Program-made: the position numbers and the translations under genes
Shown here: positions 22,401 to 30,084 of the stretch, piece after piece
Numbering within the stretch: the stretch's first letter is position 1
Layout: every line of letters starts with the position of its first letter
The notes under the pieces: generated by a model
Told to the model about the DNA's origin: nothing
The model's input: only the letters and a program-made list of their open reading frames with translations
Database searches by the model: none
Assembly (NCBI RefSeq): GCF_032854445.1
Contig: NC_088296.1
Location: 17,909,485-17,973,484, forward strand
DNA: 64,000 bases
Source of the DNA: Liolophura sinensis
Lineage: Eukaryota; Mollusca; Polyplacophora; Chitonida; Chitonidae
Direction: 5' to 3'

Positions 22401-22528
22401 GCTAAATACTGAAGTATACTCAGAGAGAAAGGTAGATAGAGTACTGAGCTATTTAACTCACCTGAAACATTTGATGAAATCATGATGAAAGTAAGAATCA
22501 ACGTCTTTAAAAAGAATACATTCGTCAT
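4269..22528 (-). CDS. left-copy cell-surface receptor: signal peptide, EGF, F5/8C, EGF array, TM
   Basis: Gene-level entry; exons are listed separately. Fifteen minus-strand exons from ATG 22528 to the transmembrane exon 4269-4456 share GT-AG borders and phase-1 junctions. Predicted order is a 22-residue signal peptide, one EGF-like module, a two-exon F5/8-type-C (fucolectin-like) domain of about 132 residues, ten further EGF-like modules and a single-pass membrane segment. The ectodomain should bind carbohydrate or protein ligands at the cell surface. Similar molluscan proteins are usually annotated as multiple-EGF-domain (MEGF10/11-like) receptors or receptor-type tyrosine phosphatases, and the missing cytoplasmic part would decide. 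One EGF exon (6591-6726) is 1 base too long and breaks the frame. Leaving that exon out gives 677 continuous codons. It is the inverted paralogue of the gene at 51361-63639, with expanded EGF exons and no stem exons. Confidence 0.8.
4628..4862. repeat. 30-33-bp minisatellite, left arm
   Basis: About seven units of TTGTATTTAAGCCTTCTATC + TCTATACTTGT type sit between the transmembrane exon and the last EGF exon. The inverted counterpart in the right arm (62770-62845 and 63126-63165) has fewer units and is split by a SINE. A poly-G tract follows at about 4962-4974. Confidence 0.85.
5060..5197 (-). CDS. EGF-like exon 11 (membrane-proximal), left copy
   Basis: 138 bases, phase 1 to phase 1, flanked by CACCAG and GTGAGG. 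It encodes ECSTGWFGEQCQYICHC, CNHVNGTCEEGGCATGYKGD and NCQEG. The eight cysteines follow C-x8-C-x3-C-x-C-x5-C-x6-C-x4-C-x8-C, the MEGF/SREC-type spacing. It is nearly identical to exon 7245-7382 and orthologous in position to right exon 61127-61264. Here it joins straight to the transmembrane exon, since no stem exons are visible. Confidence 0.88.
5603..5648 (-). pseudogene. truncated EGF pseudo-exon
   Basis: After an ATTAG acceptor the minus strand reads ECPAGRFGEN, then diverges and reaches an in-frame TGA after about 16 codons. There is no donor. Sequence around it matches the 5' part of intact exon 9363-9500 and its upstream intron. It is the broken twin left by the segmental duplication of this region. 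Confidence 0.65.
5883..6020 (-). CDS. EGF-like exon 10, left copy
   Basis: 138-base phase 1-1 exon with GTTCCAG acceptor and GTACGT donor. It encodes DCEIGNYGTNCAGVCHCKN, then SCNKVDGRCDALGCEAGYMG and SYCNTG. It keeps all eight cysteines. It is nearly identical to exon 9735-9872, 3852 bp away, and corresponds to right exon 60398-60535. Confidence 0.88.
6095..6176 (+). mobile_element. SINE tail fragment (family B/C), left arm
   Basis: About 80 bp (AAGGATTCCTCCGTCGTCAT, then ATGACTGAAAAATTTGG, ending CCCAAGCATC) match the tail of the second SINE family. A near-identical copy at 9944-10025 lies in the duplicated segment. The right arm has a full-length element of this family in the equivalent intron (59833-60175). 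Confidence 0.7.
6591..6726 (-). pseudogene. frameshifted EGF-like exon 9, left copy
   Basis: Splice sites are intact (TTTTGTAG acceptor, GTACAG donor), but the exon is 136 bases against 135 in its twins 10367-10501 and 59241-59375. One extra base sits in the region reading GGACACTTCC on the plus strand, where the twins have GACACTTCC. The frame is lost after ACSYGELGERCEGKC, so six downstream conserved residue blocks are out of frame. Because the neighbouring introns are all phase 1, skipping this exon would restore the reading frame. Confidence 0.82.
7245..7382 (-). CDS. EGF-like exon 8, left copy
   Basis: 138-base phase 1-1 exon encoding ECSTGWFGEQCQYRCHCKK, then SCNHVNGTCDEGGCATGYKG and DNCQEG. 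It and about 470 bp of flanking intron repeat the 4987-5460 segment at an offset of about 2.18 kb. That shows it arose by tandem duplication of the membrane-proximal module. Confidence 0.87.
7500..7980. other. intron, no exon seen
   Basis: Contains copies of a GGTACAGCTCAG motif (7575-7645) that form a proper minisatellite in the right arm (60838-60925), and a poly-G tract at about 7899-7911. Confidence 0.5.
7981..8160 (-). mobile_element. tRNA-derived SINE (family A), head-truncated
   Basis: Begins with ATTTATTTATTTGATTGGTG and the tail core TCAAGAATATTTCACTTATA. It continues through CCCGGGGGAAACCCACGACC to the region that normally precedes the tRNA-like head, which is missing. Transcription direction is minus. 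Confidence 0.85.
8161..8660. other. intron, no exon seen
   Basis: AT-rich intronic DNA between the SINE and the exon-fragment array. No EGF-like frame was found here. Confidence 0.4.
8661..8926 (-). repeat. tandem array of EGF-exon 3'-end fragments
   Basis: Four diverged units at about 8661, 8726, 8786 and 8856 repeat the last third of exon 8927-9064, its donor and the adjoining intron. Each has CTATCACA-AGAAGACCC-TGGTATCCC followed by TCACATCAAATGTGACCTACC-like sequence. Unit length is about 60-75 bp. No unit contains a complete EGF module. Confidence 0.7.
8927..9064 (-). CDS. EGF-like exon 7, left copy
   Basis: This exon has no ATG in its own frame and is easily missed. Read in phase 1 from a CTCCAG acceptor to a GTAGGT donor, its 138 bases encode ECETGSYGRNCERICHCKN, then SASCNKVYGWCDTLGCEAGY and HGFLCDR, with all eight cysteines and no stop. 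It is the most diverged of the left modules and has no obvious right-arm partner. Confidence 0.83.
9363..9500 (-). CDS. EGF-like exon 6, left copy
   Basis: 138-base phase 1-1 exon encoding ECSAGRFGENCEYSCHCEN, then IASCNHANGSCDSQGCADGF and KGDSCQEG. All cysteines are present. The matching position in the other duplicated segment is the pseudo-exon at 5603-5648. Confidence 0.87.
9735..9872 (-). CDS. EGF-like exon 5, left copy
   Basis: 138-base phase 1-1 exon encoding DCQIGNYGTNCAGVCHCKN, then SCNKVDGRCDALGCEAGYMG and SYCNTG. It differs from exon 5883-6020 by one amino acid in the module, which indicates a recent duplication. Confidence 0.88.
10367..10501 (-). CDS. EGF-like exon 4, left copy
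   Basis: 135-base phase 1-1 exon encoding ACSYGEFGEHCEGKCHCKW, then GVDCNKETGQCVGDCQAGFK and GDNCQEG. This is the intact twin of the frameshifted exon 6591-6726 and matches right exon 59241-59375 in length and sequence. Confidence 0.88.
11079..11216 (-). CDS. EGF-like exon 3, left copy
   Basis: 138-base phase 1-1 exon encoding ECSAGRFGEECQGICHCKN, then IASCDIVDGTCDDQGCAAGF and KGDNCQQ. It is the counterpart of right exon 58469-58606. Confidence 0.88.
11512..11738 (-). mobile_element. SINE (family A), shared by both arms
   Basis: Full-length but diverged SINE with the tRNA-like head at its right end (TAACCACTAGACCACGGAGG on the plus strand). The inverted counterpart in the same intron of the right copy is 57957-58160, so this insertion predates the inverted duplication. 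Confidence 0.8.
11772..11909 (-). CDS. EGF-like exon 2 (after the F5/8C domain), left copy
   Basis: 138-base phase 1-1 exon encoding CGEYWFGIECDRLCNCRYA, then CNGVTGACPYGCPDGRNGTD and CYSG. It has a slightly different spacing (CNGVTGACPYGC) from the other modules. It has no initiator of its own. Its partner is right exon 57786-57923. Confidence 0.87.
12292..12498 (-). CDS. F5/8-type-C domain, second exon, left copy
   Basis: 207 bases, phase 1-1, TTTTGCAG acceptor and GTGAGT donor. It encodes ATDLNDLSGFEIYVSESSDF, KLCYRDNTAIGKSQYVINC and PYIKLLVPKNTSLAIRDMEV. It carries the typical second half of a galactose-binding-like domain: G-x-x-I-Y-V, a Cys pair (LCY...INC), G-x-Y-I-K-L and the terminal E-V-Y. 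There are seven amino-acid differences in 69 from the right copy. Confidence 0.88.
12606..12747 (+). mobile_element. 5'-truncated SINE with 13-bp target-site duplication, left arm only
   Basis: Only the body and tail of the SINE are present, flanked by perfect repeats ATCGATCACAATG at 12606-12618 and 12735-12747. The right arm has the uninterrupted site (reverse complement at 57066-57078). The insertion therefore came after the inverted duplication and fits target-primed reverse transcription. Confidence 0.9.
13428..13620. mobile_element. palindromic MITE-like element, left arm
   Basis: About 190 bp with imperfect inverted ends (ACAGAAAGTCTGTTGCCTGG at the left, reverse complement of AGACGACAAACTTTTTAACA at the right). 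It is related to 55775-55964 in the corresponding intron of the right arm. Confidence 0.6.
13905..14093 (-). CDS. F5/8-type-C domain, first exon, left copy
   Basis: 189 bases, phase 1-1, CTACAG acceptor and GTATGT donor. It encodes ENIVYKAGTVESSSELSASN, SDNLAFDGNLASVFRSDIEA and VIHTIKIYNGG. The motif N-L-A-F-D-G-N-L-x-S-V-F and the I-x-I-Y-N-G strand match the first half of discoidin/fucolectin folds. With 12292-12498 it completes one domain of about 132 residues. Confidence 0.87.
14094..15533. other. intron of the left receptor gene
   Basis: Nothing exon-like was found. Short homologies to the right-arm intron (54237-55311) run throughout. The right-arm SINE at 54923-55213 has no counterpart here. 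Confidence 0.5.
15534..15674 (-). CDS. N-terminal EGF-like exon, left copy
   Basis: 141 bases, TATCCCTAG acceptor and GTGAGT donor, phase 1-1. It encodes GQCNTHTPPCLLACRCGTSS, DVCLPEHVMDCGHLGCRPGW and SGPTCQK. It has eight cysteines but a distinct spacing from the downstream array. It joins in frame to the signal-peptide exon (G then QCN), so mature protein probably begins near this exon. No ATG lies in frame at its start, so it needs the upstream exon. Confidence 0.82.
16371..16626 (-). mobile_element. SINE (family A), near full length
   Basis: The tail TTTGATTGGTGTTTATGCTG comes first and the tRNA-like head (GCGCAAATCAACTGAGCCAC on the plus strand) last. A shortened element at the matching place in the right arm (53235-53365) suggests a shared ancestral insertion. 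Confidence 0.85.
16811..17032 (-). mobile_element. SINE (family A), internally deleted
   Basis: Tail ATTTATTTATTTGATTGGTG to head CTAACCAGCTGAGCCACAGA, missing about 50 bp of the body between TAGCATATGGTACC and CATCGGCAGG. It lies in left-arm-specific sequence. Confidence 0.85.
17100..19500. mobile_element. left-arm-specific intronic insertion, Helitron-like candidate
   Basis: The right-arm intron has no counterpart for this DNA. The segment contains two hairpins followed by a CTRR-type tetranucleotide. One is 17163-17183 (GGATCTGC loop GCAGATCC then TAGG). The other is 19325-19355 (GGGATCCCGTTC loop GAACGGGATCCC then TAAT). It also holds a diverged direct repeat of about 200 bp (17256-17470 and 17640-17840). 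Helitron 3' ends carry a hairpin before CTRR, but I see no Rep/helicase and no clear 5' TC end, so the class is tentative. Confidence 0.35.
19560..21120. other. intron sequence conserved between arms
   Basis: Blocks at 19520-19690, 20200-20330 and 20880-21080 are reverse complements of right-arm blocks near 53100-53230, 52400-52560 and 51740-51960. The last includes a tRNA-like SINE head (20936-20993). No exon was seen. Confidence 0.6.
21125..21850 (+). other. left-only insertion with an unsupported 131-codon ORF
   Basis: Sequence without a right-arm partner lies between conserved blocks ending near 21115 and restarting near 21865. It holds an open frame at 21182-21577 with no motif I recognise and ends near AATAAATTGTTGAAAAATAA. 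It could be a retroposed transcript or a non-autonomous element. Nothing supports it as a host gene. Confidence 0.35.
22462..22528 (-). CDS. signal-peptide exon, left copy
   Basis: ATG ACG AAT ... encodes MTNVFFLKTLILTFIMISS + NVS and ends TCA-G at a GTGAGT donor (phase 1). It has one lysine followed by an unbroken hydrophobic core and small residues, as expected of a signal peptide. The start is fixed by the right-arm exon 51361-51427, which has the same length, ATG position and donor. Confidence 0.85.
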
Positions 22529-22700
22529 GTTTGGACACTGTGAGGATATGGTGGTATTACGAAGACACGGAAACAGTCAAATGCATATGCGTCATACCAG
22601 TCTAATACGTGTCACGGCAATTGGGAAACGGGAAATTTGCCAGCTGCAATTGAGATAGTGTATTCACTATACAGGAACACTTTGTTAGCTATTATCCTTT
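22529..22700 (-). promoter_or_regulatory. conserved 5' flank of the left receptor gene
   Basis: The reverse complement shares blocks with 51190-51360: AGTGAATACACTA, CTCAATTGCAGCTGGC and TCGTAATACCACC, ending at the ATG. Conservation upstream of the start in both arms suggests promoter and 5' UTR sequence. No TATA box is certain. Confidence 0.45.
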
Positions 22701-22932
22701 TAATTTAAAAATAGCTCAACCATGGATCATATTCGTCTTGATTACAAACTACTGAAATGCCTTGAAAAAGTGACACAACTATAACAGTCGCAACGAGCAA
22801 TTTTGCACAAATCTAGGTATTAGAGAATAGAAACAAGGCGAAAAGAATGAACATAGTGGACTGAGGGTTGGGTGGGGTGGGTGGATGGATGGGGTGGAGG
22901 TTAGAGGGTGGACAGTGTTGATCGGGTGCCAG

Positions 22933-23045
<113 letters not shown>

Positions 23046-23244
23046 TATCCCTGAGCGGTATGTTTTCAAACCTTTCTCCTTCTGTGTGTACATATAGGAT
23101 TTCTTTAAGGCGACGGGGTATGACCCAGGTATAAAACATGCTAGTCTATCAATCGCCGGCTCTACCCCCTTCCACCACCCACCCCCACCCCCGAATATAC
23201 ACAAATTTTCTCCCGCTTAGGCATTCTTCCCGCTTAGGCATTCT

Positions 23245-23880
23245 TATTGCAACGTTACACGGTGGTATTCATCAGTGAAGGGTCGTACGCGTATTCACTA
23301 TATAATACATTGCGTATTTTCATAATACATAGGTTACTTCCCTTTCCAATGAATTATCTCCCCTGACGGTAAGTATCTGTCCCTTTAGTTCAGTATAAAA
23401 GCAGATGGGAATAAAGGGAAATGTTGCCGATTACTTTTGTCTGAGTTTTAACGCAAACTGCCATACTTAAAAGTAGTTAACCTTACCAGAAATTTTACAA
23501 ACAGATTAATCACAGATGATCACTGTGGTTGTTTAAATTTCATCACACCAATACTTCTACTGCTACCAGCATTGACAAGTTGAATTTGTGCCTAGGGTCA
23601 AGGGACATAATCCATGAAAATGAATGTAATCCATGCATTACGAAAACAAGGAAAACATGTAGAATCCAGTGAAAATAAAGACGAAGATATTAATGTATAT
23701 ATGGTAAAATGTGTTGAAGCACACATGGAATTAAATCTGAAGAAAGCTAAAATTTGAAGTAAAATTCACCATACAGACAACTGAAAAACTATGTGTAAAA
23801 ATACATTCATTTTTTTTTTAGATTTTTTTTTTTAAAAGTGTTGAAAGCTATTTAAATAAATGAAAAAAGATTTGAATACT
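23245..23880. other. spacer, no gene seen
   Basis: First part of the unique DNA between the arms. It is AT-rich with no exon-like frame. Confidence 0.4.
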
Positions 23881-23881
23881 A

Positions 23882-24108
23882 TGGTGGGCTTTATGAGCCA
23901 TACTAACGGTACTCGAATCTTTGACGTCACGTCACCTATTTTTCTGATATTTACCAGAAGGAAAGAATTTTTTGGGAACATTATTTCGGTAAACTTTTTC
24001 TCCAGGGTAGAAAGAATTGTTCCAGCATTCAGTATCGTGATTAGAGTTGGAAAAACCTCTTGTGATGTCAAAGTTGCTAAACTCTGATATGGTTCGTAAA
24101 GCCCACCT
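23882..24108. mobile_element. 227-bp MITE with TA target site
   Basis: Terminal inverted repeats TGGTGGGCTTTATGAGCCAT and, reversed, AGGTGGGCTTTACGAACCAT flank 227 bp, with TA directly outside both ends (23880-23881 and 24109-24110). TA duplication and size fit a non-autonomous Tc1/mariner-like element. It has no transposase. Confidence 0.72.
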
Positions 24109-24110
24109 TA

Positions 24111-25080
24111 GAATTCAAATGTTTGATCGCATTTAATTGTTCTCACAAAAATTTAAAGAAACACATGAAAGTACATTTATGCTCAATTTTAAGTGGTCTA
24201 ATTAGTGATGCTTACTTCGAATTTACGAGGCCTTTCCCACCTCATTTCTATTCCCATCTTGCTTTCTCCCCAGTCGTGAGTGGAATGGTCTGCGGATAGA
24301 TATGTGTTTTCCCACGGGCTATGTCAGGTGTCCGTCCAAGATAATACTTTGGAGATCCAGGGAAAACACCAATTAAACAAGTAAGTAAAACTGTCAATTT
24401 ATAACCATGAATCATTAAAACAAGTTCCTATGCCTTCGAAGTTTTGAACTCATACCAGTGAACAACTCGATAATTTCAAACCAGGCGAAGTCCTCCCCAC
24501 AGCGTACGGGATAAAGGTGTTGCCAGATAGAATTCTGTGGTACCATGCATTGCTTCACCAACTTCTTAACTCACCATATTAAGGTCCACTTCTCCTTGTA
24601 ATAAAACAATTTTCTTGGCTTGGAGAATTCGAATTCTCAATCTGACACCTGTGGAAAAGATATCTACATAAGACTGCGCAGTGTTCTATTAGTCTGATGG
24701 AGAGGATCTAAAATGGGTTTACCGGCGTTTACGTACAATGTGCGTTCTTGTAGCAGGGTAAGTGGGTGCCGCCAAAATGATGCCAAAGACACCACACATG
24801 ATACCCCACCCAATCACATGATACTGACACCGGGCCAAGCAGTCCTGCTTCATGTTAAGTGTATTTTGTTATTATAACATCATACTGTACCCTGGTTAGT
24901 GTAAGAGAATCTGTATGTGATATTATTATAACCCGTGTACTATACATAACAGAATAATAAGCTTCATGGAGTAGTCCGTTTCAGTAACAGAATGTATTTT
25001 AGTATAACATTCTGTTAGTTTCTAAATGTTTGGAGAGTGTACACTCTGACGCAAAGTACTTAACTTTTATGATCTTCCTG
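24111..25080. other. spacer with degenerate SINE pieces
   Basis: A decayed family-A SINE lies at about 24270-24390 (GGGAAAACACCAATTAAAC end). A minus-strand fragment of the family-C SINE body lies at about 24745-24850 (TGCCAAAGACACCACACATG). No gene was seen. Confidence 0.5.
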
Positions 25081-25756
25081 TTCTTGTATGTATTAAGACG
25101 TAACCCGTGGAGTCATTCTGTAGGGCTGTGATTACAGATACTATTACAGTCCTATCTTGTTCATTAACCTTACCTTGAACACTTCTGTACTTCCTTTTCT
25201 GGCTTCCGTATACTACTGCTGGGCACCAAATAATTTGTCTGTCCTTACTCATAGTCGTTTCAACTATGAAAGGGAGATAACTACTGACAGTATTTACAAT
25301 TAGGATATTTTATACATCTTTCTTAATCGATCCTTTAATTGTTTGAGAATTCTTTTTATTCGTCATTGATGATTATGGGTTCCTTTATGTCATTGTGTCA
25401 TTGGCCGTTATGCGTGTCAAGCGGTCAAACTTGCCTAACAGTGGCAGTGATAATCGTATACAAGACTCCCCTCACTGTGAGGAGTATGCATTCAAACATG
25501 GCGGTTGGGATAAGAATTTATCCAGTTTCCACTAGTTTCCACTAGTTTCATGCTTGTGTGGATTTATTGGTGATGACACATGGGAACACCTACCTGGAAT
25601 TGATAGCTGAGACGACTATGACTACGGACAGACAAATTATTTGGTGCCCTGTAGTAATATATTAAAGCAGAGCCAGGGAAATACAGAGGTGTTCAAGGTA
25701 AGCTTATGGAACAAGTCAGGGCTGTGATAGAATACGTAATCACAGCCCAATAGAGA
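25081..25756. repeat. foldback repeat, two arms of about 150-175 bp
   Basis: 25081-25256 and 25607-25756 are reverse complements. Examples are CACCAAATAATTTGTCTGTC against GACAGACAAATTATTTGGTG, and GGGCTGTGATTACAGATACT against the reversed ACGTAATCACAGCCC. The 350 bp between them shows no gene. The arrangement resembles a foldback transposon or a small palindromic duplication. Confidence 0.75.
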
Positions 25757-27287
25757 TACCTGTTGAGGTACTGCACATGTTGATTACAGGACTAAACAAT
25801 GATCTCCTATCCTCCTATAGACTGTCAAATCTTTAAGTTCAGCCGGACCCAATTTTTCATGGCCGAAAGCCTTTAAATCCAAAAACATAGGGTCAAATAT
25901 TTGGGGTCTGAGTATTTGAATTCCGGGTAATTTCTCATTTCCGAGACATATATAAGGTCGAAGTAGGTGTTTGTTTTCCCAGATCCAAAATTAGTCTTAT
26001 TGCAAGTGGCTTTGCTTGGCCCAAGCAAATGGGATTTCCCAATAATAAAGATAAACTAATAAACGTGTCTTTATAGTGCGATGAAGCTGGATTTCCAAGA
26101 ATTAAAAATAAACTGATACTGCAATCAAAAAAATATGCGGTCGCCATCTCCAATATTTAACGCGTGGAGGTAGTCGTAGTATATTGGCGCTGTTGACCTA
26201 GACGGGAGAATTATTTGTTATTTAAAGATGTGTCGTAAACACTATTTATAGTCGGGACAAGGCTCCTTGTAAAGACCGGCTGAAACGCGTATAGAGCCGG
26301 AGGGTATAATAACTGTTTGGGTCATTCTCCGCTTTTAACTCGGATCGGTTAATTATGTCAAATGGGTAACATGGGTGGCATGTCTAGAACACATTGGACT
26401 TACTTACCCAGAACTATACGGATAAATTAGTGTACGGGGTTTCACATAGGACATACAGTTGTGAGGAATATTATCGACATACACGGGTCGCGGTGGATTA
26501 TAATAATGGGGTGTGCGTGTAACTGAAATGTCCGTAATAAATTTAGACAACTATATGTACAGGTACACGTATTATAGGTACAGTTTTGGCGAATCGCGAA
26601 CAACCAACACATTTCAATTAAATTCAGGGATCTGTCTAGTCAATTTTTAATTGGGCTATGTAATCGCCAAGCATTAAGTCGGCCGCAATGACTATCCTGT
26701 ACCACACATGCGCCGACGGACGCCTTAACCCGTAAAAAGTCTAGTCTTTTTACCTTATAATAAGCACACAAATTCACTTATTTATAACCGAACACACTAG
26801 CTAACGTATAAATTAGGAGAAAAAAGAAAAACGCTGAGAACGAATGGTACTGACTATAATGTAGTGCGCTGTAACTTTAACAGAGAAGTTTAGCATTAGA
26901 ATTGTTTTAGCGTGTGTCAAGAATGCAAAAGCTTTAACCTACATTTACTATATTGACAGTGTGAAAAAAAAATGTAGATAGCTATAGTGTATAGTGCTGG
27001 TAGGTCTAATACTGGTAAAAAATCACTCACACAGGTAAACAAATTGTATCTGGATGAGCTGTATAAAATTTAAAGAAAAAGCTAAATGTGAATGTTTGAT
27101 AAAAGAAGAACTTTAACCGGTACACTATAAGTCGAGCAATTGTTTTTGCAGACAGTATATAGTTCTTAAGTACTTATCCAAAAAGATACAATGTGCTATG
27201 AATTCTGTTGAAATACGCGGTTCGGGTATGAGTCGGGCCCTAGGACAGGTGACCTGTGAAGCTCCAACCTATAGATTTTAAATAAGA
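25757..27287. other. spacer, no gene seen
   Basis: No supported exon, RNA gene or recognisable repeat. Confidence 0.4.
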
Positions 27288-27645
27288 GTGATTGAGTGAG
27301 TGCTTGGAGTTTAACGTCGTACTCAACAATTTTTCAGTCATATGACGACGAACGAATCCTTAAGGTGTACGCAATGTGCCTCCTTGTTGCAGGACGGATT
27401 TCCACCGTTGTTTTATCTAGTGCTGCTTCACTAAGACGACTTACCGAAGGCAAGTAAGCCACCCCGCCCGAGCCGTTATACTGATATGGGTCAACCAGTC
27501 GTTACACTATCCCCTTCTTGCTGAACGCCAAGCGAGGAAGTTACCACTTCCTCTTTTAAAGTGTTAGGTGTGACTTCACCCAGGATTGATCCTGGATCTA
27601 CCGCTCCCGAAGCGGACGCTCTACTAACCGTGCTATCCGAGCCAG
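27288..27645 (-). mobile_element. SINE family B, full length
   Basis: Reads GAGTGAGTGCTTGGAGTTTA, then TCATATGACGACGAACGAAT at the tail end, and finishes with a tRNA-like head on the minus strand. The head has a B-box-like GATCCAGGATCAATCC and an A-box-like TAGCACGGTTAGTAGAGCG. A second copy is at 59833-60175. Confidence 0.82.
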
Positions 27646-29088
27646 TATTTTAAATAAGACGAGTGGTTTTCAAACAGCAATATTAACTTATAATCTGTTC
27701 CAGATTGATGCATGGTCGTAGGGAAGTCCAACAAAATAATGAAGTCACGTGTAAACCACGTAACAGTGGCATATAGATTTTGAATACTTTTTTTTCTTAA
27801 ATTTTGTATATTGGATGCTCATGTAGATTCTCGGTAGCAAGACTGGACAACTTTAAACATTACACATTGTGTAAATTTAGGCAGACTTTACAACGCTAGG
27901 CAACGTGCTGGAAAGAGCTGTTTATGTCAACCAACCTCACACGCCCCCCCCCCCCCCCTTCAAAGTGAGATCTATCCAGATAAGAGAAAATAAGAAATTG
28001 AATGAACACTTAGGCAGTTGTATGTGACGTGTTTAGCTGACTGTGGTCAAGGTCTAGGTGTTCGATGCATGTCCATTATGTTCAGACGCGCGATGAAATA
28101 CTTATACATACTTAAATATATATTTACAGAAGAGCCTGTCTACAAGTACACCAAAATTCCATCAATGGCACACTGATCGTGCTGAGTATTCCTCACTATC
28201 GACATTATCTGTAAAACAGGACCCAGCAAACTACAGTGCGGAATTCCTTACAGACAGTTTATATATCACTAAAGCCGCAAGGCCTTTCCCCTTCAGCTAA
28301 TTACAAAGAATTGCTGATTGAGCATAATTATGGACAGTTAGTATAACGTAGGACTGCAGTTAAAGTCCGATACCGACTTTATTCTGCGGAAATTGAAAAG
28401 CATCTATAAGCTAAACCAAAGATTAATCGTATTGAAAACTTTAATTACCACACATGACGGATAGCACTGAGACATTGATCGTTCGGCGGTAAAGCAAAGT
28501 CGACGGCCCTGGAAAGCGGCAAGTTAGGATACGATCGTGTATTAGCTGTTATTCTCGGTTGTTCTTACAGTGTCTAGCTGTTATTCCAGCCTCAGTACCA
28601 CAGGTTTGTTATTCGACTACATGCCTTTTAAGTGTATACAAATGACTAAGAAGCAAAGCTAAACGATCAGATGTAAACTGAAATCTGCATAATACATGGA
28701 GCGTCTGTCTGTAAATTTACGATCGTTAACTGGTTTATTCTGAGTATCCTTGAATGGTTTTCCACGACAGATAAAAACACAATCTTCCCGACTTGTTTTT
28801 AGAGTTATAGTAACAACTGAGACAAATTCATCGAGCATTTAAAACAAAGACCTTTCTAGACTGGCGCATCGTGACTTGCAGATTTGTTGCTATTACACTT
28901 GCTCATTTGTAGCGTACTTATTCTAATTTAAAGAAACTCCAAAGCACTACTCGCTCACTCTGATTTAAATTTATTGGCAGCAGTAGTACATGGTTTATAC
29001 TAGAAGTAATCGGGAATAACACAGTAGTTTGCCAACTGATGAAGTATATCCAATTCACAAACAGGGCAACCGTCGTGACGAAACTCAC

Positions 29089-29090
<2 letters not shown>
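27646..29090. other. spacer, no gene seen
   Basis: Poly-C tract at about 27943-27958. No exon-like frame was recognised. Confidence 0.4.

Positions 29091-29173
<83 letters not shown>
29091..29173. repeat. (TA)n microsatellite
   Basis: About 41 TA units. Apparent Tyr-Ile frames are artefacts. Confidence 0.97.
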
Positions 29174-29174
<1 letters not shown>

Positions 29175-30084
29175 GACATAAAGTATACGTAATGAATGAA
29201 CATAATACTTAGACAATGCCCAACATGGCAACACATGTGATCTCATTAAGGCGTGCAAGCGGGACTCCGCGTATAACGTAATGAGGCCTTTCATCTTGTC
29301 AGGTGTCTCTACATACTGTATACGGCGACACTAAAATCGGGTCAGTCGTTAAATTTAGTAGGAAATGTATGCGTCAGTGAACTAGGGTTAGGAGCAGCGA
29401 TTAGGTTGCAGGAAGGCATACGTTATGCAGGCATACGATCTGAAACCACAATGTATTTGGGAATTTTTGAGGTCTTTGGGGACAGGCAGTGCTATTTTAT
29501 ACATACTCTACGCAGTGTATGTGTAGAAGTGTAACCACCCTTTACAAAGAATGAAGGCCTCTATTGCCAACAGAGGTATCGCATGGTTGAGCATTTGTGC
29601 CGAACTAATGATCATGAGGTTCAGTAGGAAGCGATAGGGAAATCTTACGTGTGTGTTTGTATATGAAAAAAAATCAGTGTTCTAAATGTACGTACATCAC
29701 AGGCATGGTGTGCTAGAGTCTGAAGCTAATATGTAAACTGCGTATGCAGGTTTGTAATTATTACACAGGAAGATGAACTTACACGCGTTTACTTGAAAAT
29801 GTGTATGGACAAAATAATTTCAGGCTGTAGATATCAGAGAGGTCAGTATTGAGATATTTACCGCTATCAAACAGGACGTGACAATGGAGTTAATTACCAG
29901 AAAATGGAGATACATTATAGATGAAATCCGAGATAAACATACATGATAGAATTTGGTAGGTTCAGTGTTTTGTTTGGAGAGAATGCAATTCAATTTGATA
30001 CAGATTCAGACTTTAGGTAGCAAGGCAAGACGATAAATTTAGACCTGTAACAAGTCATGCTAACATGCTATACATCATATGGGT
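29174..30084. other. spacer, no gene seen
   Basis: No supported feature. Confidence 0.4.
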
